Assembly: GCA_036897445.1 (NCBI GenBank)
Contig: JAYMTL010000062.1
Location: 1 to 64,000, forward strand
Direction of reading: 5' to 3'
Source: Pelargonium tetragonum
Lineage: Eukaryota; Streptophyta; Magnoliopsida; Geraniales; Geraniaceae
Length of the DNA: 64,000 nt
Shown: piece after piece, positions 25,662-39,600 of the stretch
How positions within the stretch are numbered: position 1 is the first letter of the stretch
Layout of the letters: every line of letters begins with the position of its first letter
Notes under the pieces: generated by a model
Database searches by the model: none
What the model saw: only the letters and a program-made list of their open reading frames with translations
Told to the model about the DNA's origin: nothing
Made by a program: the position numbers and the translations under genes

Positions 25662-28600
25662 GTTCCAAGTTTACTAAAGGAAGTCCTGTTTCAGGGTTTA
25701 CTATTAGCTCCTAGTAATTGAGGGGTTCGAAACAATTCCAAATATTCCCGGTTTTTATTATTAAGTTACTCTCTGGAGTCAGAGTTAAGTAAGAGAGACC
25801 TCTACCACTTTACTTTAGTTAGAATAGAGAAGCTTTGAGGCCAATTACAACTAATATAGACTCTCCTGTAAAGATTGGGTTTTCTATTCTTTATTTAGTA
25901 GAGTAAGCGGGCTTTCCGCTACGGTAGTTTTCCTTAAAACTTAAGTCGTAAATTTTACCTAGTATTAAGATTAAGGGTAAACCTTTTTCCTGTTTTTTAT
26001 ATGTTACTCACAAGGTATAAATCCTCAGTATTACCAGATGTCTATCTATAGGAGTTTGTGTTTAGTTATTATGCTTGCTTGATAGGGAATAATTTATAAC
26101 TCTGGTTTTGATTTGATAAGGCCTTGTATAATCTAAGTTTCTTTATAACTTCTTATAAAAGTCAAGTTTGTTTCCTATCTCTAAAGCCAAAGTAATGCGT
26201 TTGCGATAAAGACTACTAAAGTCTAGTTTTTAGGTTCTAAGAATTTCAAGTAGGAAGGGTTTCCAAAATAGAAATAGAGCGGAGTACCTTATTTACAAGA
26301 GAGAAAAGACTTTCAAAAGTAGAGGAATAGGTATCCTTTTTTCGTACTCAAAGATAAAAATCAGAAGTAAATAGGTCTACAATAAGAATCAAGAATTTTC
26401 TTAGAAGTTCTAAACCCCGATTTCAGCAAACCCTTTTTAAGTAAGTAGGAATTCTAGCATTCTAGCTAAGAAGGGATTTCTAGCTCTAGTCCTAGGTATT
26501 AAGACTAAGATTATAGGATATTACGGGTACAAAGAGTTAGGCTCTCTTCAAGAGGGTTCTAGTACAATAAAAACCCCCTTTTTTTTTAGGGGAAGTTCTC
26601 AAGCCTTATATATCTATAAGTTTAGGTCCACAAATTCCAACTAATATAAGAAAAGGTAGCTTTAGTCGAGGTTAGAGATTCAAAAAAATGTTACGTGTAT
26701 AACTAAGCGCTTCTTAGGTTACCGGGGATGACGAAGGTTCAAATCTAATAATTAAAACTAAAAATTTGAGCAGTTAAACCTTTAAAAACCTGTTTGTTCA
26801 TAAAGGGTTTCGTTAATTCCTTTAGAATAAAATTTGGAGGGCTTCAATATACGAGGGGCCTTTAACAGGAACTCTGAAAAAGCATATACGAAAGTAGAAT
26901 AGGTTCATTCTAGAAACTTTTAGTTTCATTACCTTAGAAATTAGAAATAAGAAGTATACCTCTCCTTTCAAGAAAAGGATACTCATCATTGAGTAGTTTC
27001 TTTACCTTATTAGTATTCTTGAGTGCGCATCCCTTGTAAAAAGTAAAAAGACATTGTATTCTAAAAAGTTGAAAAGGTTACTTCTAGGACTAGAAAGACA
27101 TGTAAAAGATATCCCGATATCTGAATATAATTGGACTGAACTGAGAAAAAGTGAAATAAGTTAACTTTTTAAAATCAACTGCGAGGCTTTGAAGTACTAA
27201 GCCAAGAACCCCGATGTTCAATTTTACTATGATCCGTTATAAATCTAAGAAATTTTTAACTTAGTTTTCCATAAAGAAACCTTGACTTAGTACACAATAC
27301 AAAAATTTCATTTTATTATCCACTAGGGACAGGTTGAAGGGATATCCAGTAATTTAAAGAGCACCTTACTAGCTCGATGTGTTACTTTACTCTCCTTAAA
27401 AGGCCTGAACCAACAAATTCAAAGTTTAGTTATCGTTTTACTTGTTCTATATAAGTGCTTTTTTTAACCCTCGAACTCTAAGGAATTTACAATCTTAGAT
27501 AAAGCCTTAATTACATTACCTTGTTTAGCTTTTTGGTCTTTGTATCGAGATAAGTGAACGCGCTTTTCATTCAGAGCTTTGTCTGAACAGGAATAGGTGG
27601 ATTTTGCTTTAGCTTAGAGCCACTGTTAAGGAACAAGAGTCCACCCTTTTTGAGCCTGTGATATGAGCGATCGAAACTAATTAGGAGCCTTTTGACATAT
27701 ATATGATAAGACCCGTTAAGTGGCCAAAAATTCTAATGATTATCCCAAACTAGTATACATGCAATCTCTTTTTTGGGGTAGTACAAAAAAATTTGTCGTT
27801 CAGGATCCCAGTTTCTTTTTAACTCTTGTACACTTAGTTTTTAGTTGAGCTTTAACTCTAGCGGATTTGAACCTACTCTCTTTCAAATGGGCTACGAATT
27901 ACCAAATGTAAACCCGATTGAATGAGGTCAACTTTTAGATACCCTGCTAAAGGATTCTAACTAAGTTCCTAGTTTTTTAATGGTACAAATCAAGACTTGA
28001 CTTTTTATCTAAATGATTTCAAAACTTTTAATTCTATGAAGGAATACTTAGTCTTAATGTGGAAAAACTTAGGGTTCCTTGTAGTCATAGTTATAAACGA
28101 TATATTAGTTAAGATTATCGCGAATTTTCTTCTAAAAATTGGAGTTTCTATCTGCTCTATTGCAACTTTTGAAAAGCTTGAAAATGAAGTCTAACTTCGC
28201 AAAAAACCTCTTTGGCAAAGCAAATCGGAAAGGGTGGGAGCCTTATAAATGAAAGAGGAATTCCTATTATAAAAAGAATATTTAGATAAAATTAGAAAGC
28301 TTTTTGAAGGTCAATACTTGACATGGGGCATCCGAGCTCATGATATACACAATATTATACTAAGCCTAAACCGAAGGTAAAAGCACCAAGTTTTATCCAC
28401 TTTGCTTTACTCGAAAAAAAGACCCAAAATCCCTTCAGCCAGAATTAATATGAATAAAGTACAGGCTTTCAAGATTCCCAAAAAGGATCCTTAAAGAATT
28501 TCTAAGTCTTTTTAATTGTACTGTAATGGATATCCCTGTTTAAGTCTTATACCCTTTTCACAGAGTCTAGCGTGTGCGCTAAAGCCGGTTTAAGAAACAC

Positions 28601-29039
28601 AAGGAATTTAGAAACGGTAAGACTTCTTTCTTTATCTAAGTGATTTAAATCTCCCTTTATTAGCTATACTGTTTAGTTTTTCCTTAGAAGAGAGAGCCTT
28701 TAATGGTTTATCCAGTACTGGAAAGGGGGCCAACACATGGAATAAAAATAAAGAGTCGTCTATGTTGGGGTGTGATAGAATCCCAAATCACTTAGTAAAA
28801 ACAGGCGGCCTAAAAGTTTGGTAAAAGGTTTGAATTCAGAAATTCTGTCTTTTTGAATCCGTATTGTGAAATGCAGCCCCTGGAAAGTACGTATAGTCCA
28901 GTATATAGTATAATATCTTTAAGCCTGGGCGAGAAATTCTGTAGTTAACAACAAGAAAGCTCTTAATATTCGCACACTTACTACTAAAGAATATACTCTT
29001 TAACAAGTTCTGTTAAACCCTTGGCACACTCCTGATTAG
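25662..29039. other. 3.4 kb gene desert, motif-rich sea
   Basis: No gene is recognisable. T-loop-like GGTTCAAATC words at 26732 (plus) and 27863-27873 (minus strand) lack matching stems and are not called as tRNAs. The 65-codon open frame at 27997-28194 is hydrophobic and AT-rich with no known motif. The stretch holds one copy of the 14-nt box. Confidence 0.6.
27507..27520 (+). repeat. 14-nt box TTAATTACATTACC, copy 2
   Basis: This is the plus-strand copy of the four-copy box. With flanks it shares 18 nt (27506-27523) exactly with the copy at 33474-33487; both read C before the box and TTG after it. Confidence 0.55.
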
Positions 29040-29480
29040 GTAGGCAGGGGATATGCCATAATAGTTTATACAAGGTTCTACCAGAGCCAGCTTAACCTGT
29101 TGCTTACGAATGACAGTACAAGCCAGAGCTAGAGTAGGCCCAAGCAAAAGAAGGTGTCCTAGCCAGTGTACCTAATAGATAGTATAAGATAGGTAATACA
29201 TAGGGAATAGATATAGATAGTTCTTATAGTTTATTCTATTAGTTGTATTTATAGTTTAAGGTAAATTCCTCCTGTTATAAAATGGATATAGAGGAGGACA
29301 AATTTGTTAGGAGTATTGTTAGAAGAGATGCTTACACGAAAGATAGAAGTTGGAGGAGTAGAACAGATCGGAGAGATACCTCTCCTATAGAAGAGCGGAA
29401 CTCTTTAGTATTAGAGAGATTTGAGAGCACTACCCACCCGAGAAAGAGTACCAAGGAAGGTTAACGCGATAAAGTTGAAT
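29040..29480 (+). repeat. Motif-poor island D, related to island B
   Basis: The left half carries AGCTTAACCTGTTGCT (near 29089) running straight into TGCTTACGAATGACAGTAC (29101-29119). Island B has close matches to both pieces at separate places (near 17890 and at 17475-17493). GAAGGTGT also recurs in both. The middle is TAGATAG/TATAG-rich and the right half purine-rich. A 60-codon frame at 29282-29464 is strongly charged (Arg, Glu, Asp, Ser) because of the purine bias and is not treated as a gene. The left edge is approximate. Confidence 0.45.
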
Positions 29481-32400
29481 TCTTTTAATCCTTAACATTT
29501 AAGGTAGCAAAAAGTCGAAACTCTCTTAAGAAGGTCAAATTTCCTTGTGATTCTGAGGAGTCAAAATACCCTGAAGTTTCTTTGACTTATTAACTTTCTA
29601 AACCGAGAACTAGGAGCTCCTCTAGAAATTGAAAGATTTGCAATGGCAGTAAAAGAACACCTTGTAAGTAGTAAGTATCGGATAAAAAAGGCAAGCACAG
29701 ACAAGGCTGACAATGCTTACTATTTTTCTTTTGGGTTTAGCAGCAAAAGTATCCGCTTGACTGGAATACCTCCTCAAGGAGATTCTATAAGTAGGAGGAT
29801 TCCAAACTACAAGTACAAGGTCGTATAAGGATTTCTTTTACATTACAGCGCAGAGATCTTCGAGATTTTTTTATTAATAAAAGGAGTTCTTATTAAGGCT
29901 AATGCTAATAGGAGCCCCTATATTTCCATGTTAGGAAAGCCCTTAATGAGCTAGAAAACTTTACTAGATAGTATATTTCTGTACCCTATTCTTTTTTGTG
30001 TAAGCTGAAGTTATTAAAACAGGCTTTATAAAAATTATGCTAAGGTTTGTATCATAACTTTCATATAACTATGTAGAACACCTAAGTAGTTCCCATTTTT
30101 TGAATAATAATAAATTGAAGTTCTCCTTTAAAGAAGATTTTGTATAAGGGTTTTACCCGATATTCAAAGTTGTGCCAATTAAAGTGTAATGAAACTCATA
30201 AAGCTTCGGCCTCTGATATTTGTTCCTTATATTAACATTCAGAGGAATTCAGAGAACTAACGCTAAACCAACTTAGTAAAAACTTTAATTACAATGCAAT
30301 CCCTTCACTTTTCTTCTTTACTGTAAAACCCCTAAACTCGGGTCTCATTAAATTAATTAGTAGAAACCTTTCTTCAATTCTTAAAGCCTATAAACCACCT
30401 ATACGCTATATACACTATAAGTAAGAGAGAATACCTATAATATATAGTATAGTATCTAAAAAAAGACTAGAAAACTAAAAAAATAACCTCGTTAGGGCAT
30501 AGCACCAGTAAAAACAAGTAATGGATACCCCTTTTCTTTTACCGGCTTATAGAACTCTAAAATAAGTGCCTTTGAAAGTCTTTTATCTTGTAAAACTTAT
30601 CCCCGGTTCTATATCTCATTATTTGTATACAAGTTTCCTTAAAAATACCCGTATTCAATAGAATAGTGCCGAACTTACTCTCTGGAGTGTCTTCCTTATT
30701 TTAGCTACCTCATAAGGTGTATGTTTTAGGCTTAATAGTTTTTACTATTCTTTTTTTAGTTGCTATCCCCTTGTCTCAGATACTGAGTATTGAGAGATCC
30801 TTACAAAAAGTATAGATTCTTAATTTTAGAGAGACTCGCTTTAGGGAACTTTACTACTTTTATATTTAATAAATCCTTTTATTCAATATTAGGGACAAGA
30901 CTTACAAAGGACATGAAAATCCCTATTCCCTTAACACTAACTCAAATTATTAAGTTTAATACCATAAAGCGGAACGAACTAGAAAACCTTTCTAAACTAA
31001 AGAAATTCTTCAAGTCCAGAAAGTAAGGAATGAAATTTTTAAAGAGGGAACCCAACTCGTTTGTTTATGACTTTTCTAGGCCCTTTTAGGGGGATGTATA
31101 TAATAAAGGGGAGGCCCTGCTTACGATACTCCAAGTGTCCACAACTTTGGGTTCGCTTTGAGAGATTTAATAACAGCTCAACCTATCTAGTAGAGTTTCT
31201 TGTCAAATTATCTAGTATAAAGAAGAAAATTAGAGCTGAGAATAAAAAAAGGGGTTTCCCAAGAGATAGAAAAGTTTTGCAGTATTATATATTCCAAGTT
31301 AACAAGGGCAAGGCTTAGATTAGAAGAGTTGTAGCTTATGGGGTTAGGAATCAAAAAGACAAAGTTTATACAATAAAAAAGGGAACCCTATATCTTAGCT
31401 AGAGTTAGAGTAGCTAGGGGTTTACAAGCAAGTTTCCGTAAAGTGAATAAAGAAAACATATAATATAAGAACGCAAAAAAGCTTCAAATGTACAATAAAC
31501 GTGTAATAAAAGATACTCTATATAGTAAAAATGAAATTGTTTCCACTATCTTTTACAAATAGAAAATGAATGAAAGGGCCCCCTTTTGTATATAGTAAGA
31601 TTCTCAAATAAAGTTCCTGGGTTTCTTTTTCAAGGCCGGTAATTCTTTTCTAAATCCATTCCTAAGGTAGAAGTTAGCTTTATTATACCTCTAAAGATTC
31701 CGTAAATATAGACGATACTTTAATCAAATTGTTTTCACGCCCCACGTGTCCGCCTAGTTAACAAAACCGAAACCGAGTAAAGTATATATAAGGGGTAGGT
31801 AATTATGAGCCCCTGCCCTAAAGGAATAAAACTTTGAATCTCTGTCTTGCTTGTTTATCTCTGAGTCCCTTTAATCTACTAATAGGAACGGGGAATAATA
31901 TGGAAAGTCTAAAACCAGGAGTCTTCTCATTCCTCTAGAAAGTTGAATAACAAAATAAGGTAGTTTCTACCTTTTTACTTAATGGAGTCTATTATTCTGT
32001 AAATTAAAAAAGGGGGGCCATAAAGAAAAGAATTAAGGCTGCTTGTATGTTCCTAGTTTCTCTACTTATACTTAGTTAACAAGGTAAAAGCACGAGCGAT
32101 TGTGTGCTCCTAACTTGGAATAAAAAGGGCAAAGTATAGGAAAGGTTCATCCTTTAGGAGCTTTTCGACCTCAGTTCTTGTCTAAATTTTATCCTTATCT
32201 GAAATGAAAGGTTTTTATTTTACCGAAGTAGAGCCCTCTATGAATGAGGACCAAAAGAAGTGTATAGCTTTTTGCTGGATTCGTGCCCAGAAGAGTTAAA
32301 TTTATGTTAATAAGCCAATGGCAGATATACTAAAATTTCTATAGAAAGAATTCTTGATAAGGTTGCTTGTTTTACAAAACAAATAAAGAGGACTTTGAAT

Positions 32401-33473
32401 CTACACCTCTGTTTATAAGAGCACTTCTTCCTTATTAGGTACGTCATTATAGAACTAGAAAAAGATCGAACTTTATTCTACGAGTATCCTATACTCTATA
32501 TAATCGGGTTATCCCGGATAGCACAGAAGCAAGTAGAGAACACTAAGGAGTCACTTTTCGTACTCAAGAAGTGTAGTATACTTCAAAATCTCGATTTCAA
32601 AAAACTCCTAAAAAGCTTCGCTTAAGTTAATCTTACCGTTGTAAAAAATCACTAGCACCAGTAATATACAAGACTCAGATAGCCCGAAAGGAACCTTCTT
32701 TTAATAGTATACAGTAAGTAATTAGCTAACTATTGAACGGTAAACTTTTGTTTTATCGAGAATGCCTTGATCTTTGAGAAACTCATAAAAGGAATTTTGA
32801 CTTTGAGAATACCCTGCCTGCATATCCTGTACAAGAGTCTTGTTTAGAGAGTAATAGTTCCTTTTAGTTCTTCCTTCTGGGATTCTGTTATCAAATTTCT
32901 AAAGACTTATTGACTTATTCCCCGGTATTGCTAAGGAGCTACCAACTGGGGTCTTCCTAAATAGTAGTGCGAGCTTCTTCAATATATTGGCAAGCTAAAG
33001 AGCCAAAAACCCGATAACAAATTAATCTAACACTGGAGAATCCGAAAACTTCAATAAAATTTTATACCAAAGCATATTGAAAGAACTTGTGAGTGTAGAA
33101 ACTTACTGAAAGTGTACTCTGAGTTAGGTCTGATCAAATAAACAAATAAAGGGGGAGTTTTAAGGGGAATCCTTGCTCTTGAAAGGCCCAGCCCACCCGC
33201 TTACTCTTAGAAAAAGGCTAAAAAAAGTGAAATGAAAGTTTTTTAGCCCCTTTATAAATACTCGAGAATACTCTAGCTAGAGCCGCACTTGAACTGGCAT
33301 TCATGTTTACAATAATTTTCTCTTACCCACCATCCCACCATCTTTATACTTAGGCATTTTGGAGGTTTTCTTTAGGTACGGAAATCCTGTACCAAGCCAT
33401 TTTTTTAATAAGTGATTCGGAAAGTAAATTGCAATTCTAATAGACCTAATTATAAAGGGGCTTTAACTAACTC

Positions 33474-33487
33474 TTAATTACATTACC
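33474..33487 (+). repeat. 14-nt box TTAATTACATTACC, copy 3
   Basis: This is the plus-strand copy of the four-copy box. The identity with the copy at 27507 extends to 18 nt (33473-33490). Beyond that the flanks are unrelated. Confidence 0.55.
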
Positions 33488-35563
33488 TTGCATTCTGCAA
33501 TATAACTTTTATATAAAGTTCAAGTCTAATAAACCTAACTTTTCCTTCTAAAATTCTTGACTCTTGTTAGACTGAAGTAGTCTATATATGTCTAATTTCG
33601 AGGGATGCTTCTAACTAAAAAAAAGGTCTTGACTTATAAATTTCTTGGTAGATACATAGAGGAATCCTCCTTTGTGGTATTAAAATGTGGAATTAACCTT
33701 GCTTAGAAAAACAAAAGTAGAAACCCTTGTACGACAGGATTCTTATCAATTCAAAACTCTTATTCTTTTTGAAGAATTTTTAAAGGGCACTCCATATATT
33801 GAGATATTAAGTGCAGTCGAATCTCGTGCGATACCCGGGCGGGGCGTCGCTATATATCTGCAAAACTCTAAAAAGCCCTCACTTTTTACACAGCCACTCG
33901 CTATAAGGGATATTTTCCCCATTCCGATTCAGGGTCTCTTCTAACTAGACCTATCGCACCAAATTTCCTGCAGTAAAATTTTGGATACCTACTTACTTAC
34001 TAAACCCGTATAATTGAGGAGTATTTAATTCCATACGTTTAACTTTATGAAGGAACATTTTATCCGATTTCCTAAATGATAGCTCACAGCGACATAACTC
34101 TTTCAAACAAAAGGGGTTTCTCTTACTCTTGTCCCCTGAGCGATATGAGGGATCTATGCAAGGATTTTCCGCGGATTATTGACAGCGTATAACTTTTCAT
34201 TTCTGTAGAGTGCGGTACCGGAGAATTTGCTACTATAAGTGACATTGCCTTAACTGATATGAATTTCTTTTCAGGACAACTATAAAAGCTTTCTTGACTT
34301 ATACGCTTTCAAGTTAACTTCTAGTTAATGATAGAGGGCTACTTTAAACACCTGTAATTAGTTACTAATAAGCAGGGGTATCCTTTCGAGAGGAGAATAA
34401 GAGTTTTAGTAGGAGTTTAGCTTTAGTGGTCTAGCTACAGCTTTGTATATAGGACCCTTATTTGTTTAAAATAATGTGAATGCTTCTTGAATTTGAAATG
34501 CCATTATTGTTGCTAGTTTTTTATGCTGTAAGTTTCAGGCTTAGACTTCATAGTCTAGTATTTTAGTACGGAGTGCGCCAGGTATCCTATGAAAAAAGAC
34601 TTATATCCTACAGTGGAGGGACGCCCTATATTTGCTTGTACTAATTCAGGGATACCGCTAATGTAATAGCTACTAATTAAGATTTTGTTATTATGAATTT
34701 TAAGGTCCCACAATTATAGAGTTACAGATGCTTCCTTAACTTATTAGATTACCCGTATAAGATGAGTTGTTAATTAAAAAAAGCAGGTTACCTCTTTAAC
34801 TTATGTTTACACTCGTGTTTAGAAAGGTTTTTGCTAGCTACTTGAGTTTACGTATATCCAAAAATTTCTGATATATTCTTACTTTACCTCTTAGAGAGGG
34901 TCTTTTACTTAAAAGTGTTTAGATAAATTATTAGACTTTATTATATACAAGATCGCAATTATGCTTCCTGCAGTTACAAAAAACTTTTTGACTTGTAGTA
35001 ACAAAATTCGTAGCTAAGAATATTTTTATAGTTACCGCCTACACTTGGCGCTAGGAGAGAACTCTATTTGGAGAGGATACACTTTAATTCCACATATATT
35101 GCAAGGTTCAGGTACATGCGTAAAGTAGTATAGGAACCCCTTAGAGTCTTTCTAAAAAAAATACAGACAATCCGAAGTGCAGTTGTTCAAACATTCTAAA
35201 TAATACATAAAAGAATGATAAATTACTCTTAAACCTTAAGGGGTTTCAAAAAGGTTTTACATACTTTGGTCAGGAGAAGCTTTTTTCTTTTAGTAGACGT
35301 ATATTCAAATCCAAATTAAGGAAGGTCTAATAGGTAAGGCTTGCCCACGTAACTCATGCAATCAGGTTATAACTAAAACTTCCTTTTGCCATATCATTAA
35401 GGTAGAACCGAGAGCAATACTGTAAATTTGACTCCTTAAGTCTCGAAATGCCTAAATGTCTCACACTAGTTGTTAAGCTCCTCTGCTTAACTAAAAAGGG
35501 GTATACTTTTCTCTAGACTCTGCCAAAAAGACTTGCGGAAGAAACTTCCCCTTGTCTACAAAA

Positions 35564-35577
35564 GCGGGAAAGCCCGC
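35564..35577. other. GC-rich hairpin GCGGG/CCCGC
   Basis: A five-pair GC stem closes a 4-nt loop (AAAG). A run of seven T starts about a dozen bases downstream, too far for a standard intrinsic terminator, and no gene ends nearby. It stands out because a run of five G-C pairs is rare in this AT-rich window. Confidence 0.3.
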
Positions 35578-36647
35578 GAATAATTGGGTTTTTTTATTCT
35601 CTTCAGTACTCTGATTTGCTAAATTTTTTGTTAATTTGAGGACTCTTTAGCTCTAACTTTGACTTTTATAGGATTGGTTCATAGTTTTTATAACTAGCTC
35701 CTCTTACCCATTTTAAAATCTTTTTTACTTGTCACCTAGCACGAAGCTATTATCAAACAAATCCGGAATTTGAGATTTAGTACTAGCGGGTCTCCAAAAA
35801 GAAGTACTTTTCTAAAGCTTTTTTGGGGGGTTGTGGTAAAGGATTATAATACAGGGAATCTATAACTAAAAGGGTAACCCTACAATCTTTTTTACAAAGC
35901 AGCTGCAAATTAGGTAAAAATATTGACTTTAAAGCGGATTCTTATTTATCAGTATCCTCTCAGACCAGATATTTAAAGGTTTCCCTTTAGTTGCATAAAC
36001 TTTACAGGTAATCTCTTGATATATCTCTAGTTAAAAGGTTAGGAACGAGTCCCTAGATTACAATTACATAAGAACTGCAACACTATTAACGTTTCGGGAT
36101 TAGTAGGATACCCTACTTAATACAAACTCTAGGTTTGGAAACTCTTCATATTCAGAGACTTCCTAAAGAACCTGCTTCAAAAAAATTGACTGTAGCTTGA
36201 AGGGCTCTATAGGGGCATACTCTTCTTTTTATTCCAGGAAACCCAATTCACGGAACTTGCTATATTTATGTAGAAAGGAACTGATTGGAATTAAACTTAA
36301 CTTAATTTAGACCAGTTACATTATCGTAAAGACTCGGAGCCGCTGTGAAAGCACAAAATGAAAGACTACTATAAACTATAAAAAAAGGAGACCCCTCTAA
36401 CAAACTAAATTCAAAGAAAAACTCTTAAAAAGCCTAGTGACAAAGGTTTAAACGCATGAGATTTTAAAAACGAGTAACCCCTTGGTAAGCGTAGTATTAT
36501 ATACTTTTTAAAGCTATCACGCGAGAAACCTGTACACATAAAAAGCCCTCCGTAGGTACTCTCTTCCAGCTTCAGTAAAAGAAGATTGAAAAACCGCATA
36601 GCTATAAAAAATTCTTGTCCTTTCTTTAGCAGCCTTGCCTATTTCAC

Positions 36648-36688
36648 CATATCTCATAGGGGTAGAGTATCTAACCTTATGAGATATG
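36648..36688. repeat. Inverted repeat, 11-bp perfect stem extended to 14
   Basis: CATATCTCATA at 36648-36658 pairs with TATGAGATATG at 36678-36688. The stem continues inward through a G-T wobble and two G-C pairs. The remaining loop contains a smaller TAGA/TCTA pairing. An 11-bp stem is borderline for chance in this window; the inward extension makes it somewhat better. Confidence 0.45.
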
Positions 36689-39600
36689 AATAAAAATTCA
36701 ATTTAATACAGATTCAAGGAAATCCCAAGGGGCAGGTCCTCTAATAACAAGAATCTAATAAAAGGAACTGGCTTAGAGCTACTCTACAAATACAAACGCT
36801 TTACATTTGAATAAGTCCTAGAGAGAGGGGGAGAGAAGCTTTTTTCCTTTCTATTTTCTATTATAGAAAACTTCATTTTATTTAAGCAAGAATTCCTTAT
36901 TATATAATAGTTCCTGCCTTCCCAACCCCTTCGTAAACTAACAACTCGTATAGAAGTGCTTACGATTCTTCGAGTTCGACTTGCTTTTATGCTTCCAAAG
37001 CCGGGTAAAGGGGGTACTTTTTAACTACCCTAGCTGTAATTTATGCCTTCCTTAGTCAGGAAATAACTAGAAATTATTAGTAAGTAGAACTCTATTAGTA
37101 AAACCGAGTTAGTGATTAGCTTAGTAAAGAAAAATATGTAACTAAAGGGACTTTATAAGGAAGTAAGTCGTATAGCAGATAGGATCCTCCTTGCTTGCAC
37201 TGGTCAGATCAAAACAAGCTTCAATTTTCTAGGAACTCCTAAGGCATTTTATAAAGTTTTTTCTTGCTGGGTTTCCCAAAGAAACTCCTTATCTAAAATC
37301 TAAAGGGTCCGCTCGAGTGAAAGAGGCCGCAGCACTCTAACTAAGGCGTACCTAGCTTTGCGGATTTCATATGTAAAATCCTTATAGAACTGAAATATTT
37401 AGTCAAAGTTAGAAGTTGACTTTAAAAATGACTATTCGCAAAAAGCCTCTGAATGTAAGCTTATTAGAATCCTCTTCTTCTGCTTCTGCAATAAAGGGAT
37501 AAATTGAAATTAAATATAGCTAACTAAAACTTCTGCGGAATTTCGTATTTAGCTGATGCTAAGGGGTATACACATAGAAGAAATGTAGTAGTGGATAATC
37601 TCAGCTTTGCTCTCATTAAGATTAAGTAATTAAAAAGACAAGAGCCCAGCCTGGGAGTTCTTTAAAGCAGAGTAAGATGATAGTTGTAAGGATCTCTCAA
37701 TACCCTGTATCTGATATTTTATAAGAATAACAACTTAATTATATATAGTAATATAGTAAATATTGACCCTAAAAGTCTAAAAAGAACACCCACTGGGTAG
37801 CTAAACTGCCAAACTCTAGAAAGTCACCTTTATATTGGTTTTATTTCACCCTCAATCCTTATTTGTTATCCTATTTCTTGAAAAAGTCTTTCAATTAAGG
37901 GCTTCGCACCTCTGACTTCAAGTTTCCAAACAGGTTGGTTAAGTAGGAGCCCTTTGATTTACAGGAAATGAGTTTTTCAAGGCACATCTTTCTACTTAAG
38001 TTAAGGTATTAAAGGAGCTCTGCTTATATATGTTAAGTATCCCCCTCAACGGGAAAGAAAAGTACTAAGACAAAGGGTAAAATTTAACCAGTTAAGTTGC
38101 AGATTCTGGGTTCGGGGATCTCAAGAAAACAATAAACGAAAAGCTTTTTTGTTAAACGCAGGAATCCCCTTTAGTTCAAAATCAAATCTAGGGTAAGTTA
38201 TTAACAGATAGCGCCTCCTACTTCTAGTAGGTAAGTAAGCTTCAGAGTACCCGGTTTAAGAGATAGGGGTTAACTAATACTAAAAGGGCCGGCGTCTGAA
38301 ATACTTATTCGAGGTCTGTATTATTAGGAAGTTCCAGAAAGGCTAGGAGTTTATTCTTTGATATTTTTATTTTAAAGGGAGTAAGAGGTTCCAGTAATTC
38401 AAAATTCCAGTGTATGAAGTGAAGGCCCTTTTTATTTGAAGTACTCTATTCTGGATTGGCTTTGACTTTAATTCCTATTTGATATTTGAACTTTTTAATC
38501 ATTCTTTGTGTTTCTGTGGAGTTGAGAAATGCCTGCAGAATACGGGTACGAGTTCAAGTCTCTTTTTATATACAACAAGGGAGATTTCCCCTTCTATCGG
38601 GCTAAATTGGAAGTTTTTTGTACTTTAGATTGCAAGGTATTAAAGCGTTTGTTTATACTACAAGGGCTTTTTGTAGTTTTATTGAAAATATAGGGAATTT
38701 TTATAGCCACCCATTTGTATTAAACCTAAAGCAGCCCCTTTTTTATTCTCTCAAACGAACTGCTACTTTATTGAAGACTCCAACTCTTGAATAGAAATTT
38801 ATACTTAATCATTCAAAGACTTATATACCCCAACCTAACCATTACAACCAAAACTTTTTTTAGATTAAATTCCCCAGAAAAAAAGGACTCCTATATTCCT
38901 ATATACTATATAGTGGATGCTACTTAATATATAAGTATTACGAACTAAATTGAAAAACTCTCCGAAGGATTACAGTTCTCATTACTACAAGCATTCCTTT
39001 AAGGGAGAATAAACAAATGTTATGCCTTTTTTATAAAGTAGGAGTTAATAAGAAAAACAAGCAAGAACCAGGGAATACCTCCTTTTCTATATCAATTACC
39101 AATCCTAATGAAAGTTTCTTACATACAACCTCAGAGTTATAAGAGCTTCCTTTTCCTATTTCACCCCTTTGAACAGGACTCTCCAAGAATATAAGAGTAA
39201 AATGTTCCCAATTATTACAAGAAAGCAAGCCCTAAAAAAATGAATAAAGATTTTGAGTACTCTACAGCCTCACTTGTAAAACATCACCTTTAAAATTGAA
39301 AAGCATCTTTCTACTATATTTTGTATTTTCTTAAGATTTTCTTTTCTCAATTACAGGAGCGCTTGGCATACTTGCACACCCTTTTTCACTCATTCAGAAG
39401 AGTGATAATTATGAAAAGTTAGTATTTATAGCAGCTATTAAAATAAAAAATGTCTGAAACCCCCTTTTTTATTTTAGAAAAGGTTAAGTGTTGATTGAGT
39501 TGTAATTTATTAAATATAAAAAGGTACTCAATTCCTGGGTTTCTCTTGATTCACCAGGCCCTCTCGAAAGTCAAACATCATTCGAAACCTAAATGCATAT

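Noticed and set aside
26690-26750. GGTTCAAATC word with an upstream CTAAG/CTTAG hairpin
   Set aside because: The loop lacks T33, and the T and acceptor stems do not pair.
27863-27915. Possible minus-strand tRNA with a GGTTCAAATCC word
   Set aside because: The T stem pairs at only two positions, the anticodon stem fails for either reading of the loop, and no acceptor stem is present.
29282-29464. Charged 60-codon frame in island D
   Set aside because: The Arg/Glu/Asp/Ser richness follows from the purine-biased DNA of the island; there is no other evidence for coding.
30790-31318. Two adjacent basic open frames that might be ribosomal protein pieces
   Set aside because: They lie in different reading frames, match no ribosomal protein I can recall, and are of chance length.
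33271-33360. Possible minus-strand tRNA (TTCAAGT loop next to GCGGC) beside the palindrome CTCTAGCTAGAG
   Set aside because: The T stem does not pair (GCCAG/GCGGC), no acceptor partner exists upstream, and no anticodon stem forms.
35564-35597. GC hairpin followed by a T run as an intrinsic terminator
   Set aside because: The T run starts about a dozen bases after the stem, and there is no gene upstream to terminate.
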